This document shows, piece after piece, positions 52,775 to 61,646 of a DNA stretch of 64,000 nucleotides (position 1 is its first letter; each line of letters starts with the position of its first letter). The notes under the pieces were generated by a model. It made no database searches, was not told the DNA's origin, and saw only the letters and a list, made by a program, of their open reading frames with translations. The position numbers and the translations under genes were made by a program. Where the stretch lies: assembly GCA_963753115.1 (NCBI GenBank), contig CAVWBB010000002.1:62001-126000 (forward strand), read 5' to 3'. Source of the DNA: Bog-473 sp963753115 (GTDB taxonomy: Bacteria; Actinomycetota; Acidimicrobiia; Acidimicrobiales; RAAP-2).

Positions 52775-54753
52775 GCCGGTCCCGGCTCCACGACGACGAG
52801 GAGGTCGTGCACGTCGACCTGCTGTCCGGGAACGCAGTGCACGGCAGCCACCGCCCCGGCACCATTGGCTCGCAAGGTGTGCTCCATCTTCATCGCCTCA
52901 AGGACGACCAGCCCTTCGCCCTCGGCCACCGTGTCACCCTCGGCCACGAGCACCTTGGTCACCGCTCCTGGGAGCGGCGCACGGCACTCGCCGGCCACGC
53001 CGCCGCGCTCGTCGAGCTCGTCCTCGGTTCGCCGGGCGAAGCTCGACTGGCCCTCGGGTCCGTTGACGTCGGCACCATGCGGGGACAGCCGGACGCGATA
53101 ACGGCGCCGGATCCCGTCGGGAGCCACCAGGTCGACCACGCCGGCGTCGGGGTGCGGTGTGCCCACCACCAGCCACTCGTCGTCCACCAGCACGGAGGCC
53201 GGTTCTCCGGGCCGGGCGGCGCGTACATCCAGGGTCCCCGCGGCATCCGTGAGCTGCTCGGCGTGCAGCGCCAGGCCGACGTTGCGCCAGCCGGCGGCGG
53301 GGACCGGAATCAGGCTGCGCGCCGCCCGCTCGCCGGTCAGGCACGTGGCAGCGGCAGCCGCGTGGCGTCGGCGTACTTCATCGGGCAGCGCGGCATCCCG
53401 CAGGTCGTGGCGGGTATCGAGGTAGTGCACGTCCGCCTCGCCCTTCTCGAAGGTGGCGTCGTGCAACACCGCACCGAGCAACTCCCGATTGGTTTCCAGG
53501 CCATCGAGCTCGAGCGCGCGCAACGCACGCGACAGGCGCCCGATGGCGGTCGGTCGGTCCTGGCCATGAGCCATGAGCTTGGCCACGAGGGAGTCATAGG
53601 CGGGGCTCACCACGCTGCCGGACTCAATCGCCCGGTCTGCACGCAGCCCCGGCCCTTCGGGCCAGCGCACGTGCGTCGAGGTGCCGGGTGTCGGCCGGTA
53701 CTCCTCTCGCGGCCGCTCGGCGCAGAGGCGGACTTCCACCGCGTGACCCTGCGCCGCCACCTCGGACTGGCCCAGCGGGAGAGGCCGGCCCGCGGCAACG
53801 GCCAGCTGCAGGCCGACGATGTCGAGCCCGGTGACCAGCTCGGTCACGCCGTGCTCGACTTGCAGCCGCGTGTTCATCTCGAGGAAGTAGAAGTCGCTGC
53901 CCTCGACCAGGTACTCGACGGTTCCTGCCCCGATGTAGCCGACCGTCTGGGCGACGGCAACCGCGGCGTCCCACATCTGCCGCCGGGTCGCCTCGGGCAC
54001 GAGCACGGCCGGCGCCTCTTCCACCACCTTCTGGTGCCGACGTTGGACGGAGCACTCCCGGTCGAGCAGATGCAGGACCGTGCCGTGCCTGTCACCCAGC
54101 ACTTGCACCTCGACATGACGGGGCGTCTCCAGGTAGCGCTCCAGGAACACCTCATCGGATCCGAAGGCAGCCGCCGCCTCGCGCTGGGCCGCGGCAACGG
54201 CGTCGGCGAGCTCGCCCGGCGCACGCACGAGGCGCATGCCGCGGCCGCCGCCGCCGGCCGACGCCTTCACCAGCAGGGGGTACCCGATCGTGGACGCGAG
54301 CGACGCGAGCTCCGCCACGCCTCCTCCGGTCGCGACCACGGCACTCGGCAGGACGGGGACGCCAGCCCCGGCCACCAACTCCTTGGCCCGAGCCTTGTGC
54401 CCCATCACCCGCATGGCGTCAGGAGACGGGCCCACCCAGACGATGGCGGCCGCCGCGCAGGCCTCGGCGAGAGCGGGGTTCTCGGACAGGAAGCCGTAGC
54501 CCGGATGCAGCGCGTCGGCACCCGCGGTCGCTGCCGCGTCGACCAGAGCTGGCGCGGACAGATACGTCTCGCCCAACGACGTGCCGGGGAGCAGCACCGC
54601 GGCGTCCGCCTCGCCCACATGAGGGCTGGCGGTGTCGTCTTCGGCGTAGACGGCGACGGCCTCGCAGCCGGCGTCGTGCGCGCCGCGGATGAGGCGCCGG
54701 GCGATCTCGCCCCGGTTGGCCACCAAGAGGCGGCGGATCGGACCGGTCTGCAT
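52771..54753 (-). CDS. Acyl-CoA carboxylase alpha subunit (biotin carboxylase + carrier)
   Basis: A 660-residue subunit. Biotin carboxylase: RLLVANRGEIARRLIRGAHDAG, ATP-grasp with KASAGGGGRGMRLVR, and EMNTRLQVEHGVTELVTGLDIV holding catalytic Glu/Arg residues. A middle region of about 130 residues is the BT-like linker. The C-terminal biotinyl domain has EAMKMEHTL with the biotinylated Lys. It carboxylates biotin with bicarbonate and ATP. It overlaps the beta-subunit stop by one base (TGATG) and the AtuA-like gene by four, so the operon is tightly coupled. Confidence 0.93.
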   Translation of the reverse strand: MQTGPIRRLLVANRGEIARRLIRGAHDAGCEAVAVYAEDDTASPHVGEADAAVLLPGTSLGETYLSAPALVDAAATAGADALHPGYGFLSENPALAEACAAAAIVWVGPSPDAMRVMGHKARAKELVAGAGVPVLPSAVVATGGGVAELASLASTIGYPLLVKASAGGGGRGMRLVRAPGELADAVAAAQREAAAAFGSDEVFLERYLETPRHVEVQVLGDRHGTVLHLLDRECSVQRRHQKVVEEAPAVLVPEATRRQMWDAAVAVAQTVGYIGAGTVEYLVEGSDFYFLEMNTRLQVEHGVTELVTGLDIVGLQLAVAAGRPLPLGQSEVAAQGHAVEVRLCAERPREEYRPTPGTSTHVRWPEGPGLRADRAIESGSVVSPAYDSLVAKLMAHGQDRPTAIGRLSRALRALELDGLETNRELLGAVLHDATFEKGEADVHYLDTRHDLRDAALPDEVRRRHAAAAATCLTGERAARSLIPVPAAGWRNVGLALHAEQLTDAAGTLDVRAARPGEPASVLVDDEWLVVGTPHPDAGVVDLVAPDGIRRRYRVRLSPHGADVNGPEGQSSFARRTEDELDERGGVAGECRAPLPGAVTKVLVAEGDTVAEGEGLVVLEAMKMEHTLRANGAGAVAAVHCVPGQQVDVHDLLVVVEPGPA

Positions 54754-56366
54754 CAGTGTCGCACCACGCCGAAGACAGCGGTCCCCCGCACGGCGGCAGA
54801 GTGCACCGCCGTCAGCGCGATCGCAAGCACCGTGCGCGTGTCGCGCGGGTCAATAATGCCGTCGTCCCACAGCCGGCCGGTGGCGTACTGTGCTGTCGAC
54901 TCCTCCTCGATCTGGCTCTCCGTGGCCTGGCGCAGCTCCTCGTCCGCCGCCTCGTCGAACGGGCGCCCCGCGGCGCCCGCCGCGTTGCGCCGCACGATGG
55001 AAAGCACGCCAGCCAGCTGCTTGGGGCCCATGACGGCAATGCGATGGTTCGGCCACGTGAAGACGAAGCGCGGATCGTAGGCCCTGCCCGCCATGGCGTA
55101 GTTCCCCGCTCCATAGCTCGCACCGACCATGAGGGTGAGGTGCGGCACGGTCGAGTTCGACACGGCGTTGATCAGCTTGGCGCCGTCCTTGATGATCCCG
55201 CCCTGCTCGTAACGTGTGCCCACCATGAACCCGGTGATGTTCTGCACGAACAGGATCGGCGTGTCGGTGCGGTTACACAACGCGATGAACTGCGCGCCCT
55301 TCTGCGCCTCAGGCGAGAACAGTATGCCGTTGTTGGCCACCACGCCGAGCGGGTACCCGCCGAGGGACGCCCACCCGCACACCAGCTGCGGGCCATAGGC
55401 CTCCTTGAACTCCTCGAAACGGGATCCGTCAACGACGCGGGCGATGATCTCGCGCACGTCGAAGGGCACGCGGACATCCACGGACGCAATGCCGAGCAAC
55501 TCTTGGGCCGGATACTGCGGATCGTCGGCCGGGCCGGTGGGGCCGGGGCCGAGGCGCTGCCAGTGCAGGTGGTCCACGATGCCGCGGGCCATGTGGATGG
55601 CCTCGGGCTCGTCGCGGGCCAGGTAGTCGCACAAACCGGAGATCTCGGCGTGCATGCGCGCCCCGCCCAGCTCCTCCTCGTCGGCCTCCTCTCCGATGGC
55701 CATCTTGACCAGTGGCGGCCCGCCCAGGAACACGCGGGCGCGGTCCTCGACCATCACGGTGTAATCGCTCATGCCGGGGAGGTAGGCGCCTCCGGCAGTC
55801 GAGGAACCGAACACCACGCAGATGGTGGGGATGCCCTGGGCCGAGAGCTGGGTCAGGCGGCGGAACTGTTCGCCCCCGGGCACGAACACGTCAGCTTGGC
55901 GGGGCAGGTCGGCCCCTCCGGACTCCACCAGGAGCACCAAGGGGAGGCGGTTCTCCTCTGCCACGTCCATGGCGCGCAGGAGCTTGCGAATCGTGGTTGG
56001 GCTCGTCGTCCCGCCACGCACAGTCGGGTCGTTGGCGATCACGAGGCACTGCGTATGGGCCACCTCGGCCAGCGCCACCACGACGCCACCCCCGACGGGG
56101 TCGCCGGTGTGCAGCCCGGCGAGTGGGCACAGTTCGAGGACCGGGGTTCCCGGGTCCGCCAGAGCCTCGAGGCGCTCGCGCACCATCATTTTGCCGCGGG
56201 AGCGGTGGCGCGCCACGTACTGCTCACCGCCGCCCGCGAGGAGGCCAGTGTGCAGGTCGCGCACCTCGTCGACCAGCCTGGCCATGGCTTCGGCGTTCTC
56301 TCGAAACTCGTCGCCGGTGACGGCCAGGCGCGACCGGAGAGCGGAGCTCACGCGGTCGCGTCCCAC
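54753..56366 (-). CDS. Acyl-CoA carboxylase beta subunit (carboxyltransferase)
   Basis: A 537-residue carboxyltransferase that moves CO2 from biotin to an acyl-CoA. The N half has RSRGKMMVRERLEALADPGTPVLEL and AGLHTGDPVGGGVVVALAEV, the C half NNGILFSPEAQKGAQFIALCNRTDTPILFVQNITGFMVG and GASYGAGNYAMAGRAYDPRFVFTWPNHRIAVMG, both oxyanion-hole regions. It resembles methylcrotonyl/geranyl-CoA carboxylase beta (AtuC/LiuB) more than propionyl-CoA carboxylase beta. It begins at GTG 56366, 19 nt inside the hydratase gene, and precedes the alpha subunit. Confidence 0.92.
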   Translation of the reverse strand: MGRDRVSSALRSRLAVTGDEFRENAEAMARLVDEVRDLHTGLLAGGGEQYVARHRSRGKMMVRERLEALADPGTPVLELCPLAGLHTGDPVGGGVVVALAEVAHTQCLVIANDPTVRGGTTSPTTIRKLLRAMDVAEENRLPLVLLVESGGADLPRQADVFVPGGEQFRRLTQLSAQGIPTICVVFGSSTAGGAYLPGMSDYTVMVEDRARVFLGGPPLVKMAIGEEADEEELGGARMHAEISGLCDYLARDEPEAIHMARGIVDHLHWQRLGPGPTGPADDPQYPAQELLGIASVDVRVPFDVREIIARVVDGSRFEEFKEAYGPQLVCGWASLGGYPLGVVANNGILFSPEAQKGAQFIALCNRTDTPILFVQNITGFMVGTRYEQGGIIKDGAKLINAVSNSTVPHLTLMVGASYGAGNYAMAGRAYDPRFVFTWPNHRIAVMGPKQLAGVLSIVRRNAAGAAGRPFDEAADEELRQATESQIEEESTAQYATGRLWDDGIIDPRDTRTVLAIALTAVHSAAVRGTAVFGVVRH

Positions 56367-57110
56367 GCCGGCCGGCGCTTCTCCAGGAAGGCGGCCATCC
56401 CCTCCTGCGCTTCAACGCCCGCGAAGAGTTCCGCCGAGGTGGTCGCGGCGGACGCCAGCCCTTCGCGTCCACGCCTGCGCGGGCAGCGCGCGCAACAACT
56501 CCTTTGTGGCACGGACGGCGCCAGGCGCGGCTTGGCGGATCGCCAGGGTCTGGGCGACGACCCAGGCATCGAGCGCAGTCTCGTCGGGAACGACCGCCGA
56601 GAGCAGCCCGACGGCAGCCGCCTCGGCCGCGCCGAAACGCTCGCCGGTGAGCGTGGCGCGGGCCAGGAAGCGACGATCAACGACGCGCAAGGCCGGCACG
56701 AGGATCATGGCCGGCGCCACGCCGACCCGGACCTCGGTGAATGCGAACGTGCTCGCCTCCGCCGCCACCGCCATGTCGGCTGCCGCGATCAGGCCGAGCC
56801 CGCCTGCCCGTGCATGCCCGTTGACGCGCGCGATGACGGGTACCGCGCTCTCGACGATGGACGTCAGGATGTCCGGCATGCGGCTCGGTGCCGCCGCGCC
56901 GCGCTCGGACAGATCGGCGCCCGAGCAGAACACCTTCCCCGCTCCGGTGAGGACCACGGCGCGCACGTCCGGAGCACTGGTGGCATCCCGCAACGCCTGC
57001 TCCAGCTGCGCCAGCAGGTTGGCCGACAGGGCATTGCGGTTGGCGGGCGAATCGAGCGTCAACGTCCGGACGCCGTCGTGGTGCTGCACGCCGACCAACG
57101 CATCCGTCAC
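56348..57110 (-). CDS. Enoyl-CoA hydratase (AtuE/LiuC-like), one frameshift
   Basis: GTG 57110 starts DALVGVQHHDGVRTLTLDSPANRNALS. GAGKVFCSGADLSERG gives the oxyanion hole and VNGHARAGGLGLIAAADMAVAAEAS the second turn; FTEVRVGVAPAMI is the catalytic region. Near 56465 a one-base change is needed to finish as SAELFAGVEAQEGMAAFLEKRRPAW, the standard crotonase tail (EGMAAFLEKRxPxW), stop 56348. It would hydrate the unsaturated or carboxylated CoA made by the neighbouring enzymes. First gene of the carboxylase operon. Confidence 0.82.
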
Positions 57111-57173
57111 GGTTGCGCAGTGTAGGGGGGCGCTCGCACGGGGGCCGAAAACGGCCGGTGGTATCGTTCGCCG

Positions 57174-58322
57174 GTGATCGAGAGCGACGAGCACCAGCTG
57201 TTCCGCAAGACGCTCCGGGACCTCTTCGAGCGGGAGATCGAGCCCCACGTCGACGAGTGGGAGGCGGCCCGGACCTTCCCGGCCCACGACCTGTTCCCCA
57301 AGCTGGCATCCGTAGGCCTGCTCGGCCTGGAGTACGAAGAGGCGTACGGCGGCATGGGCGCGGACCATTCCTATTCCCTCATCGCCGGCGAGGAGATGGG
57401 GCGGATCAGCTGTGGCGGCGTCCCGATGGCGATGGCCGTCCAGATGTCGATGGCCACACCCGCACTGGCGCGCTACGGCACTCCCGAGTTGAAGGAGCGG
57501 TATCTCGCGCCGGCCATCCGCGGCGAGGTGGTCACTTCCATCGCTGTCACCGAGCCCGACGCCGGCAGCGACGTCGCCGGTATCCGAACCCGCGCCGTGC
57601 GCGATGGCGACGAGTGGGTCATCAACGGCGCCAAGCTCTACATCACCAACGGCACCCAGGCCGACTGGCTCTGCCTGCTGGCCCGCACCTCCGACGATCC
57701 CGGGTCCCGCGGCATGTCGCTCATCGTCGTGCCAACCGACGTTGCCGGCGTCGTCGTGTCACGCAAGCTGGAAAAGCTCGGCATGTGGTCGAGCGACACG
57801 GCGGAGCTCTCCTTCACCGACGTGCGCGTGCCGGTGACCAACACCATCGGCGAGGTCGGCCGCGGCTTCCAACAGCAGATGGTGCAGTTCCAGGCCGAGC
57901 GACTCATGACCTTCTACAAGCAGGTGGGCTCCATCGCCCTCGCCCTGGAGCGCACGAAGGCGTATCTGCGGGAGCGCAAGGCGTTCGGCGCCCCGTTGCT
58001 GGCCAACCAGCACCTGCAGTTCGTGCTGGCGGAGCTGTCGGCCCGGCACGACGTCCTGAAGCACTACGCCCGCACCACTGCCGACTCGGTGCTGCGGGGT
58101 GAGGACGCCACACGCTTCGCCACCATCGGCAAGCTGCTCGGGTCCCGGTTGCAGCGCGAGGTCGCCGACGTGGCGGTGCAGTTCCACGGCGGCATGGGCT
58201 ACATGGACGAGAACTGGACTTCGCGCTACTTCCGCGACACCCGGCTCGACTCCATCGGTGCTGGCGCCGACGAGGTGATGTTGCGCATCCTGTCGCGCAT
58301 GGACGGCTATACCGTCGACTGA
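57174..58322 (+). CDS. Acyl-CoA dehydrogenase
   Basis: A 382-residue FAD enzyme that forms the alpha-beta double bond of an acyl-CoA. Domains in order: N-terminal helices, the FAD/substrate part IAVTEPDAGSDVAGIRTRAV, WVINGAKLYITNGTQADWLCLLAR, then RKAFGAPLLANQHLQFVLAELSARHDVLKHYA and the terminal QFHGGMGYMDENWTSRYFRD...GAGADEVML, where the Glu matches the usual catalytic base position. GTG 57174 is the start. It is divergent from the carboxylase operon with only 63 bp between, so shared control is likely; the set fits AtuD-like acyl oxidation. Confidence 0.92.
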   Translation: MIESDEHQLFRKTLRDLFEREIEPHVDEWEAARTFPAHDLFPKLASVGLLGLEYEEAYGGMGADHSYSLIAGEEMGRISCGGVPMAMAVQMSMATPALARYGTPELKERYLAPAIRGEVVTSIAVTEPDAGSDVAGIRTRAVRDGDEWVINGAKLYITNGTQADWLCLLARTSDDPGSRGMSLIVVPTDVAGVVVSRKLEKLGMWSSDTAELSFTDVRVPVTNTIGEVGRGFQQQMVQFQAERLMTFYKQVGSIALALERTKAYLRERKAFGAPLLANQHLQFVLAELSARHDVLKHYARTTADSVLRGEDATRFATIGKLLGSRLQREVADVAVQFHGGMGYMDENWTSRYFRDTRLDSIGAGADEVMLRILSRMDGYTVD

Positions 58323-58438
58323 GTTCGGGGGCGGTCCGGCCGAGGGATACCGATCGGTCACGGCGAGCTCCACGGCTCCTTTCGGGCTCGGGTTCCGGGA
58401 CTTCGTTTTCGGCCCCCGGAGCTCCGGGACTTCTTTTC

Positions 58439-58468
58439 AAAACTATAAACAATGTCGTTTATAGTTTT
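58439..58468. promoter_or_regulatory. Perfect AT-rich 12-bp inverted repeat
   Basis: AAAACTATAAAC (58439-58450) and GTTTATAGTTTT (58457-58468) are perfect complements around AATGTC. Such AT-rich DNA is striking in this GC-rich genome. It sits between convergent genes (acyl-CoA dehydrogenase and thioesterase), so it may be a bidirectional terminator. The arm size and symmetry equally suggest an operator or protein-binding site. Confidence 0.55.
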
Positions 58469-58526
58469 GGAGCACACCCCCCACGGTCGGGCCCGATGCT
58501 CGAGCTCGACCGCGAAGAAACATCGC

Positions 58527-59351
58527 CTACACGTGCCGGAACACCGCCTGGCCCCCGCCGCTGGCGACGAGCCGGCGCTCCTGTGACCACACCCTCCCGG
58601 TCCACGACAGCAGGCCGCCGTGCGCCACAGGCGAGTGCGCGTCGAGCAGCAGCCAGTCCGACGTCACACCAGGGTGCTGGAACGAGGCGTAGAGGTCCAA
58701 GCTTGGAGCGATGTAGGGGGGATCGAGATACAGGTGCGGCCGCGACCCCGCCGGCCAGCTTCCTACGTCGAGAACGATGAGCGAGCGCGCCGCATCGACC
58801 CACGGGTCGTCGAAGGTCGCGGTGGGCTGACTCCGCACCCAGGTCAGCCAGGTGGGCGGCAGAGGCTCCGTGGGAGGCCACTGGATCGACCGCTCCACGA
58901 GGCGCTGGTCGAAGTTGTCCCAGAAGGGCATGACGGGGCGGCCTTGGTCCGGCCCCAACTCCGCCCGCGTCGGCAGCTCGCCGGGATCGGGCACCTCCGG
59001 TGGGTCGACGTCCTCATGCTCCAGACCCTGGACGTCGCCGACGGACCAGACCATGGCCTCCAGGATGGGGCGGTCCTCCTGGGTCATGGCGACCCGTTGG
59101 GCCAGCACGGTCCTCCCCGAGCGCAACGGGGTGACCACAATCTCGACCGGGGCGAAGGCGGCCACCGAGAGGTAGTGGCAGAAGAAGCTGGCCGGTCGGG
59201 CGAAGGGGCTCTCCGCCCCCGCGGCGCGCAAGGCAAGCGCCGCGACGTATCCGCCGCAGGGTCCCCAGATCTCCCAGTCGGCGTGCACCATCGCCGTGAA
59301 TCGGCTGTCCCCGTTTGGTTCGACCGCCGTCTGCACCCCGATGTCACCCAC
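58527..59351 (-). CDS. Acyl-CoA thioesterase (TesB-like hotdog fold)
   Basis: A 274-residue thioesterase predicted to hydrolyse acyl-CoA to free acid and CoA. The two hotdog halves are visible: DSRFTAMVHADWEIWGPCGGYVAALALRAAG with ARPASFFCHYLSVAAFAPVEIVVTPLRSGRTVLAQRVAMTQ (cited in part), and LDLYASFQHPGVTSDWLLLDAHSPVAHGGLLSWTGRVWSQERRLVASGGGQAVFR, whose ending is typical of the family (both cited in part). ATG 59351 overlaps the GNAT gene by 8 nt, so it is co-transcribed with it. Confidence 0.85.
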   Translation of the reverse strand: MGDIGVQTAVEPNGDSRFTAMVHADWEIWGPCGGYVAALALRAAGAESPFARPASFFCHYLSVAAFAPVEIVVTPLRSGRTVLAQRVAMTQEDRPILEAMVWSVGDVQGLEHEDVDPPEVPDPGELPTRAELGPDQGRPVMPFWDNFDQRLVERSIQWPPTEPLPPTWLTWVRSQPTATFDDPWVDAARSLIVLDVGSWPAGSRPHLYLDPPYIAPSLDLYASFQHPGVTSDWLLLDAHSPVAHGGLLSWTGRVWSQERRLVASGGGQAVFRHV

Positions 59352-59901
59352 GGGCTCGGCGCGCCTCCCAGTCCTTCCGCATGAGCTCCAGCACCGAGAG
59401 CTCCTCGCCCCGGTCGCCCGTCGTCGAGAGGTGGTGGGTGAAGCCCAACCGCTCCATGACCCGCCCCGAGTCGACGTTCTCCGGCTCGTAGATGCTCACG
59501 ATGCGGTCGAGGCCACCCGTCGTGAAGCCGAAGGCCACTGCGGCAGCACCGGCTTCGGTGGCCAGGCCGCGCCCGCGCCACGGGCCTGCCAGGCGCCATC
59601 CCACCTCGACGGCCGGGAGGATCGACGGCAGGAAGTGCGGCACCGCAAGTCCCGCCCACCCGATCATGATCCCGCTCTCGCGGTCGATCGCCGCCTCGAT
59701 CCCGAAGCCGTCGCTGTCGTAGCGGGCCCGCACCCGCTGGAGGAACTCACCGGTCTCCTCCTTCGACATCGCACGGCGGAGCGGATACCACCAGAACGAC
59801 TCCTCGGCGTGGAGGGCGGCCAGCTCGTCGATGTCGGTCGGGACGAAGGGCCGCAGGACCAGCCGCGGGGTCGTCAGCGTCGGAATACCGGGCCTGTCCA
59901 C
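59344..59901 (-). CDS. GNAT-family N-acetyltransferase (RimL-like)
   Basis: A 185-residue acetyltransferase: TLTTPRLVLRPFVPTDIDELAALHAEESFWWYPLRRAMS, EVGWRLAGPWRGRGLATEAGAAAVAFGFTTGG with the acetyl-CoA loop RGRGLA, and the final RIVSIYEPENVDSGRVMERLGFTH (cited in parts). The RGxGxA loop is canonical, so it is likely active. ATG 59901 is the start. It overlaps the thioesterase gene by 8 nt and follows the small hypothetical gene by 8 nt. Acceptor unknown. Confidence 0.88.
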   Translation of the reverse strand: MDRPGIPTLTTPRLVLRPFVPTDIDELAALHAEESFWWYPLRRAMSKEETGEFLQRVRARYDSDGFGIEAAIDRESGIMIGWAGLAVPHFLPSILPAVEVGWRLAGPWRGRGLATEAGAAAVAFGFTTGGLDRIVSIYEPENVDSGRVMERLGFTHHLSTTGDRGEELSVLELMRKDWEARRARG

Positions 59902-59909
59902 GGGGCCGG

Positions 59910-60200
59910 TCAGCCGAGGGGGAGCCCGGGCGCGTCGGCCAGGGACGGATCGTGGCCCGGCCGGGCGCTCGGGGCGTAGAGCTGGTCCGGTCGGAACGAC
60001 CGCACGGCCCGGTCGCCGGATCGGCCGCCGACCACCTCCACCCAGACGTCACCCGTCTCCTCGTTGGTGATGTGGGCGACGAACTCCCAGGACGCACCGC
60101 GCAGGCGGGTGCCGTCGACCTGGACGGGATCGCCCGGCCGCAGGCCGGCCCAACGGGTCGTGCGCCGCAAGTCAGCCACGGCGGCGGCGGGCGAGGACAC
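59910..60200 (-). CDS. Conserved small hypothetical protein
   Basis: A 96-residue protein, GTG start at 60200. VADLRRTTRWAGLRPGDPVQVDG and WEFVAHITNEETGDVWVEVVGG, then RAVRSFRPDQLY, suggest a small beta-barrel (SH3- or KOW-like) module; its C-terminus is Pro/Ala-rich. No catalytic motif. First of three minus-strand genes (with the GNAT and thioesterase) spaced by fewer than 10 nt. It is divergent from the RecB-like nuclease gene with 75 nt between. Function unknown. Confidence 0.6.
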   Translation of the reverse strand: MSSPAAAVADLRRTTRWAGLRPGDPVQVDGTRLRGASWEFVAHITNEETGDVWVEVVGGRSGDRAVRSFRPDQLYAPSARPGHDPSLADAPGLPLG

Positions 60201-60275
60201 CGAGGGACATCACACCCTTTCTACCTGCTCGGGGGATGAGCCGGCGCGTCACTGCGCCGCCGTATCCTGACGTTC

Positions 60276-61046
60276 ATGGCGCTCGACCTCCCGCGGACCC
60301 TCAGCCCGTCCAAGGTCGTCGCCTTCACCAACTGCCCACTGGCCTTCCGCTTCTCGCAGATCGAGCACCGGCCCGAGCCGCCGTCGCCCCCCGCTGTCAA
60401 GGGCACCCTGGTGCACGCCGCGCTGGAGGGGCTCTTCTGGCACCATTCCCCCGGGTTGCGGACGCCAGCCGCGGCACATGGCGAGCTCGAGCGCTGCTGG
60501 GAGGAACTGCAACACGACGAGGAGTACGTCGAGCTCGCACTCGACCCCGACGCCGCAGCGGCCTTCCTTGCCGACGCGCGCGTCCTGGTCGACAACTACT
60601 TCCGCCTGGAGGACCCCAACGAGGCGAGGGCAGTGGGGATCGAGTTGGGTGTCGAGACGGCGGTCGACGGGATGCGCCTGCGCGGCGTCATCGACCGTCT
60701 CGACGTGATGGACGACGGCAGTCTCATCGTCGTGGACTACAAGACGGGTCGGGCACCGTCGGAGCGCTTCGAGCGCGGCAGCATGGGCGGGGTCCAGACC
60801 TACGCGCTGCTCTGTGAGAGCCTGCTCGGGCGCGCCCCGACGGAGGTCCGGCTGCTCTACCTGCGACAGCCCATCGCCATCTCGACGGTGGCCTCCGAAC
60901 AGACCATCCGTGGCCAGCGCCGACGGGCCGTCGCCGTCTGGTCTGCCATTGAGCGGGCCTGCGACGCCGAGGATTTCCGTCCCCACGTCGGGCCGCTGTG
61001 CAACCACTGCCACTTCAAGACCTCCTGCCCCGCCTTCGCCGCGTGA
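60276..61046 (+). CDS. RecB-family PD-(D/E)XK nuclease
   Basis: A 256-residue single-domain nuclease. It begins RTLSPSKVVAFTNCPLAFRFSQIEH with the first Cys, then KGTLVHAALEGLFW (His motif); the catalytic core is LRGVIDRLDVMDDGSLIVVDYKTGR (D...DYK); GVQTYALLCES is the QxxxY motif. PHVGPLCNHCHFKTSCPAF closes a likely 4Fe-4S cluster. It resembles Cas4/RecB-type exonucleases acting on DNA ends. No CRISPR array or cas gene is nearby, so a repair role is more likely. GTGA overlap with the PAP2 gene. Confidence 0.88.
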   Translation: MALDLPRTLSPSKVVAFTNCPLAFRFSQIEHRPEPPSPPAVKGTLVHAALEGLFWHHSPGLRTPAAAHGELERCWEELQHDEEYVELALDPDAAAAFLADARVLVDNYFRLEDPNEARAVGIELGVETAVDGMRLRGVIDRLDVMDDGSLIVVDYKTGRAPSERFERGSMGGVQTYALLCESLLGRAPTEVRLLYLRQPIAISTVASEQTIRGQRRRAVAVWSAIERACDAEDFRPHVGPLCNHCHFKTSCPAFAA

Positions 61047-61646
61047 ACGTCGCGCAGCTGGACACCATCGACGAGGCGGTCGACGCCGCCTTCGAGCCCC
61101 TGCGCGGTCGCCCCGAGATCGACCGCGCCGCCGCCGTCGTCTCCAACCTGGCCGATTACGGGCTGATCTGGGTCGCCCTGGCCGGCCTGAAGGCACGTCG
61201 CCGCGGCCCGGACCGGCGGCGGGCCGTCGTAGGGCTGGCGGCAGCGGGGTTCTCGTCGCTGCTGGTGAGCCGCATGGTGAAGGCCGCAGTGGAGCGGCAA
61301 CGCCCGGACGACCACCTGGAGGCCAGCGTGCGGACCCCGACCAGCAGCAGCTTCCCCAGCGGCCACACCCTCGCTGCCTTCTGCACCGCCTTCGTCCTCG
61401 GGGACTCCGATGCCGGGACGGCCGCCAACGTGGGCTTCGCCACCGCCGTCGCGGCGAGCCGGGTCCACCTGCGGGCGCACCACCCCACCGACGTGATCGG
61501 CGGCGCTGTGATCGGCTCGGTGCTGGGCCTGGGGCTGCGGCCCCATCGTCGACATCGTCACGCCGGGCAGCGTCGGGCGGCGCGGCCGACGGCGACGCGG
61601 ACGCAGGGGAATGCGCCGCGCCGACGTCGTGTTGAAAGAACTATGA
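61043..61646 (+). CDS. PAP2-superfamily phosphatase (frameshift near 3' end)
   Basis: GTG 61043 overlaps the nuclease stop. The protein has the three PAP2 motifs: KAAVERQRPDDH (KxxxxxxRP), SSSFPSGHT (PSGH) and SRVHLRAHHPTDVIGG (SRxxxxxHxxxD). The helices ADYGLIWVALAGL and VVGLAAAGFSSLLV suggest membrane association. As written the frame runs on into the DsbA-like gene. Removing one C from the run at about 61550 instead gives RPIVDIVTPGSVG and a stop at 61644-61646 that overlaps the next ATG as ATGA, like most junctions here. I infer about 200 residues and an indel error. Confidence 0.78.

Noticed and set aside
54756..57125. A 789-codon open frame on the plus strand opposite the acyl-CoA carboxylase genes
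   Set aside because: It is antisense to well-conserved genes and has His/Arg/Gly-rich composition without any domain; a by-product of high-GC codon use. The same applies to the long antisense frame at 52807-55080.
60276..61046. Cas4 nuclease indicating a CRISPR system
   Set aside because: No repeat-spacer array or other cas gene is in the window; the protein fits general RecB-like single-domain nucleases.
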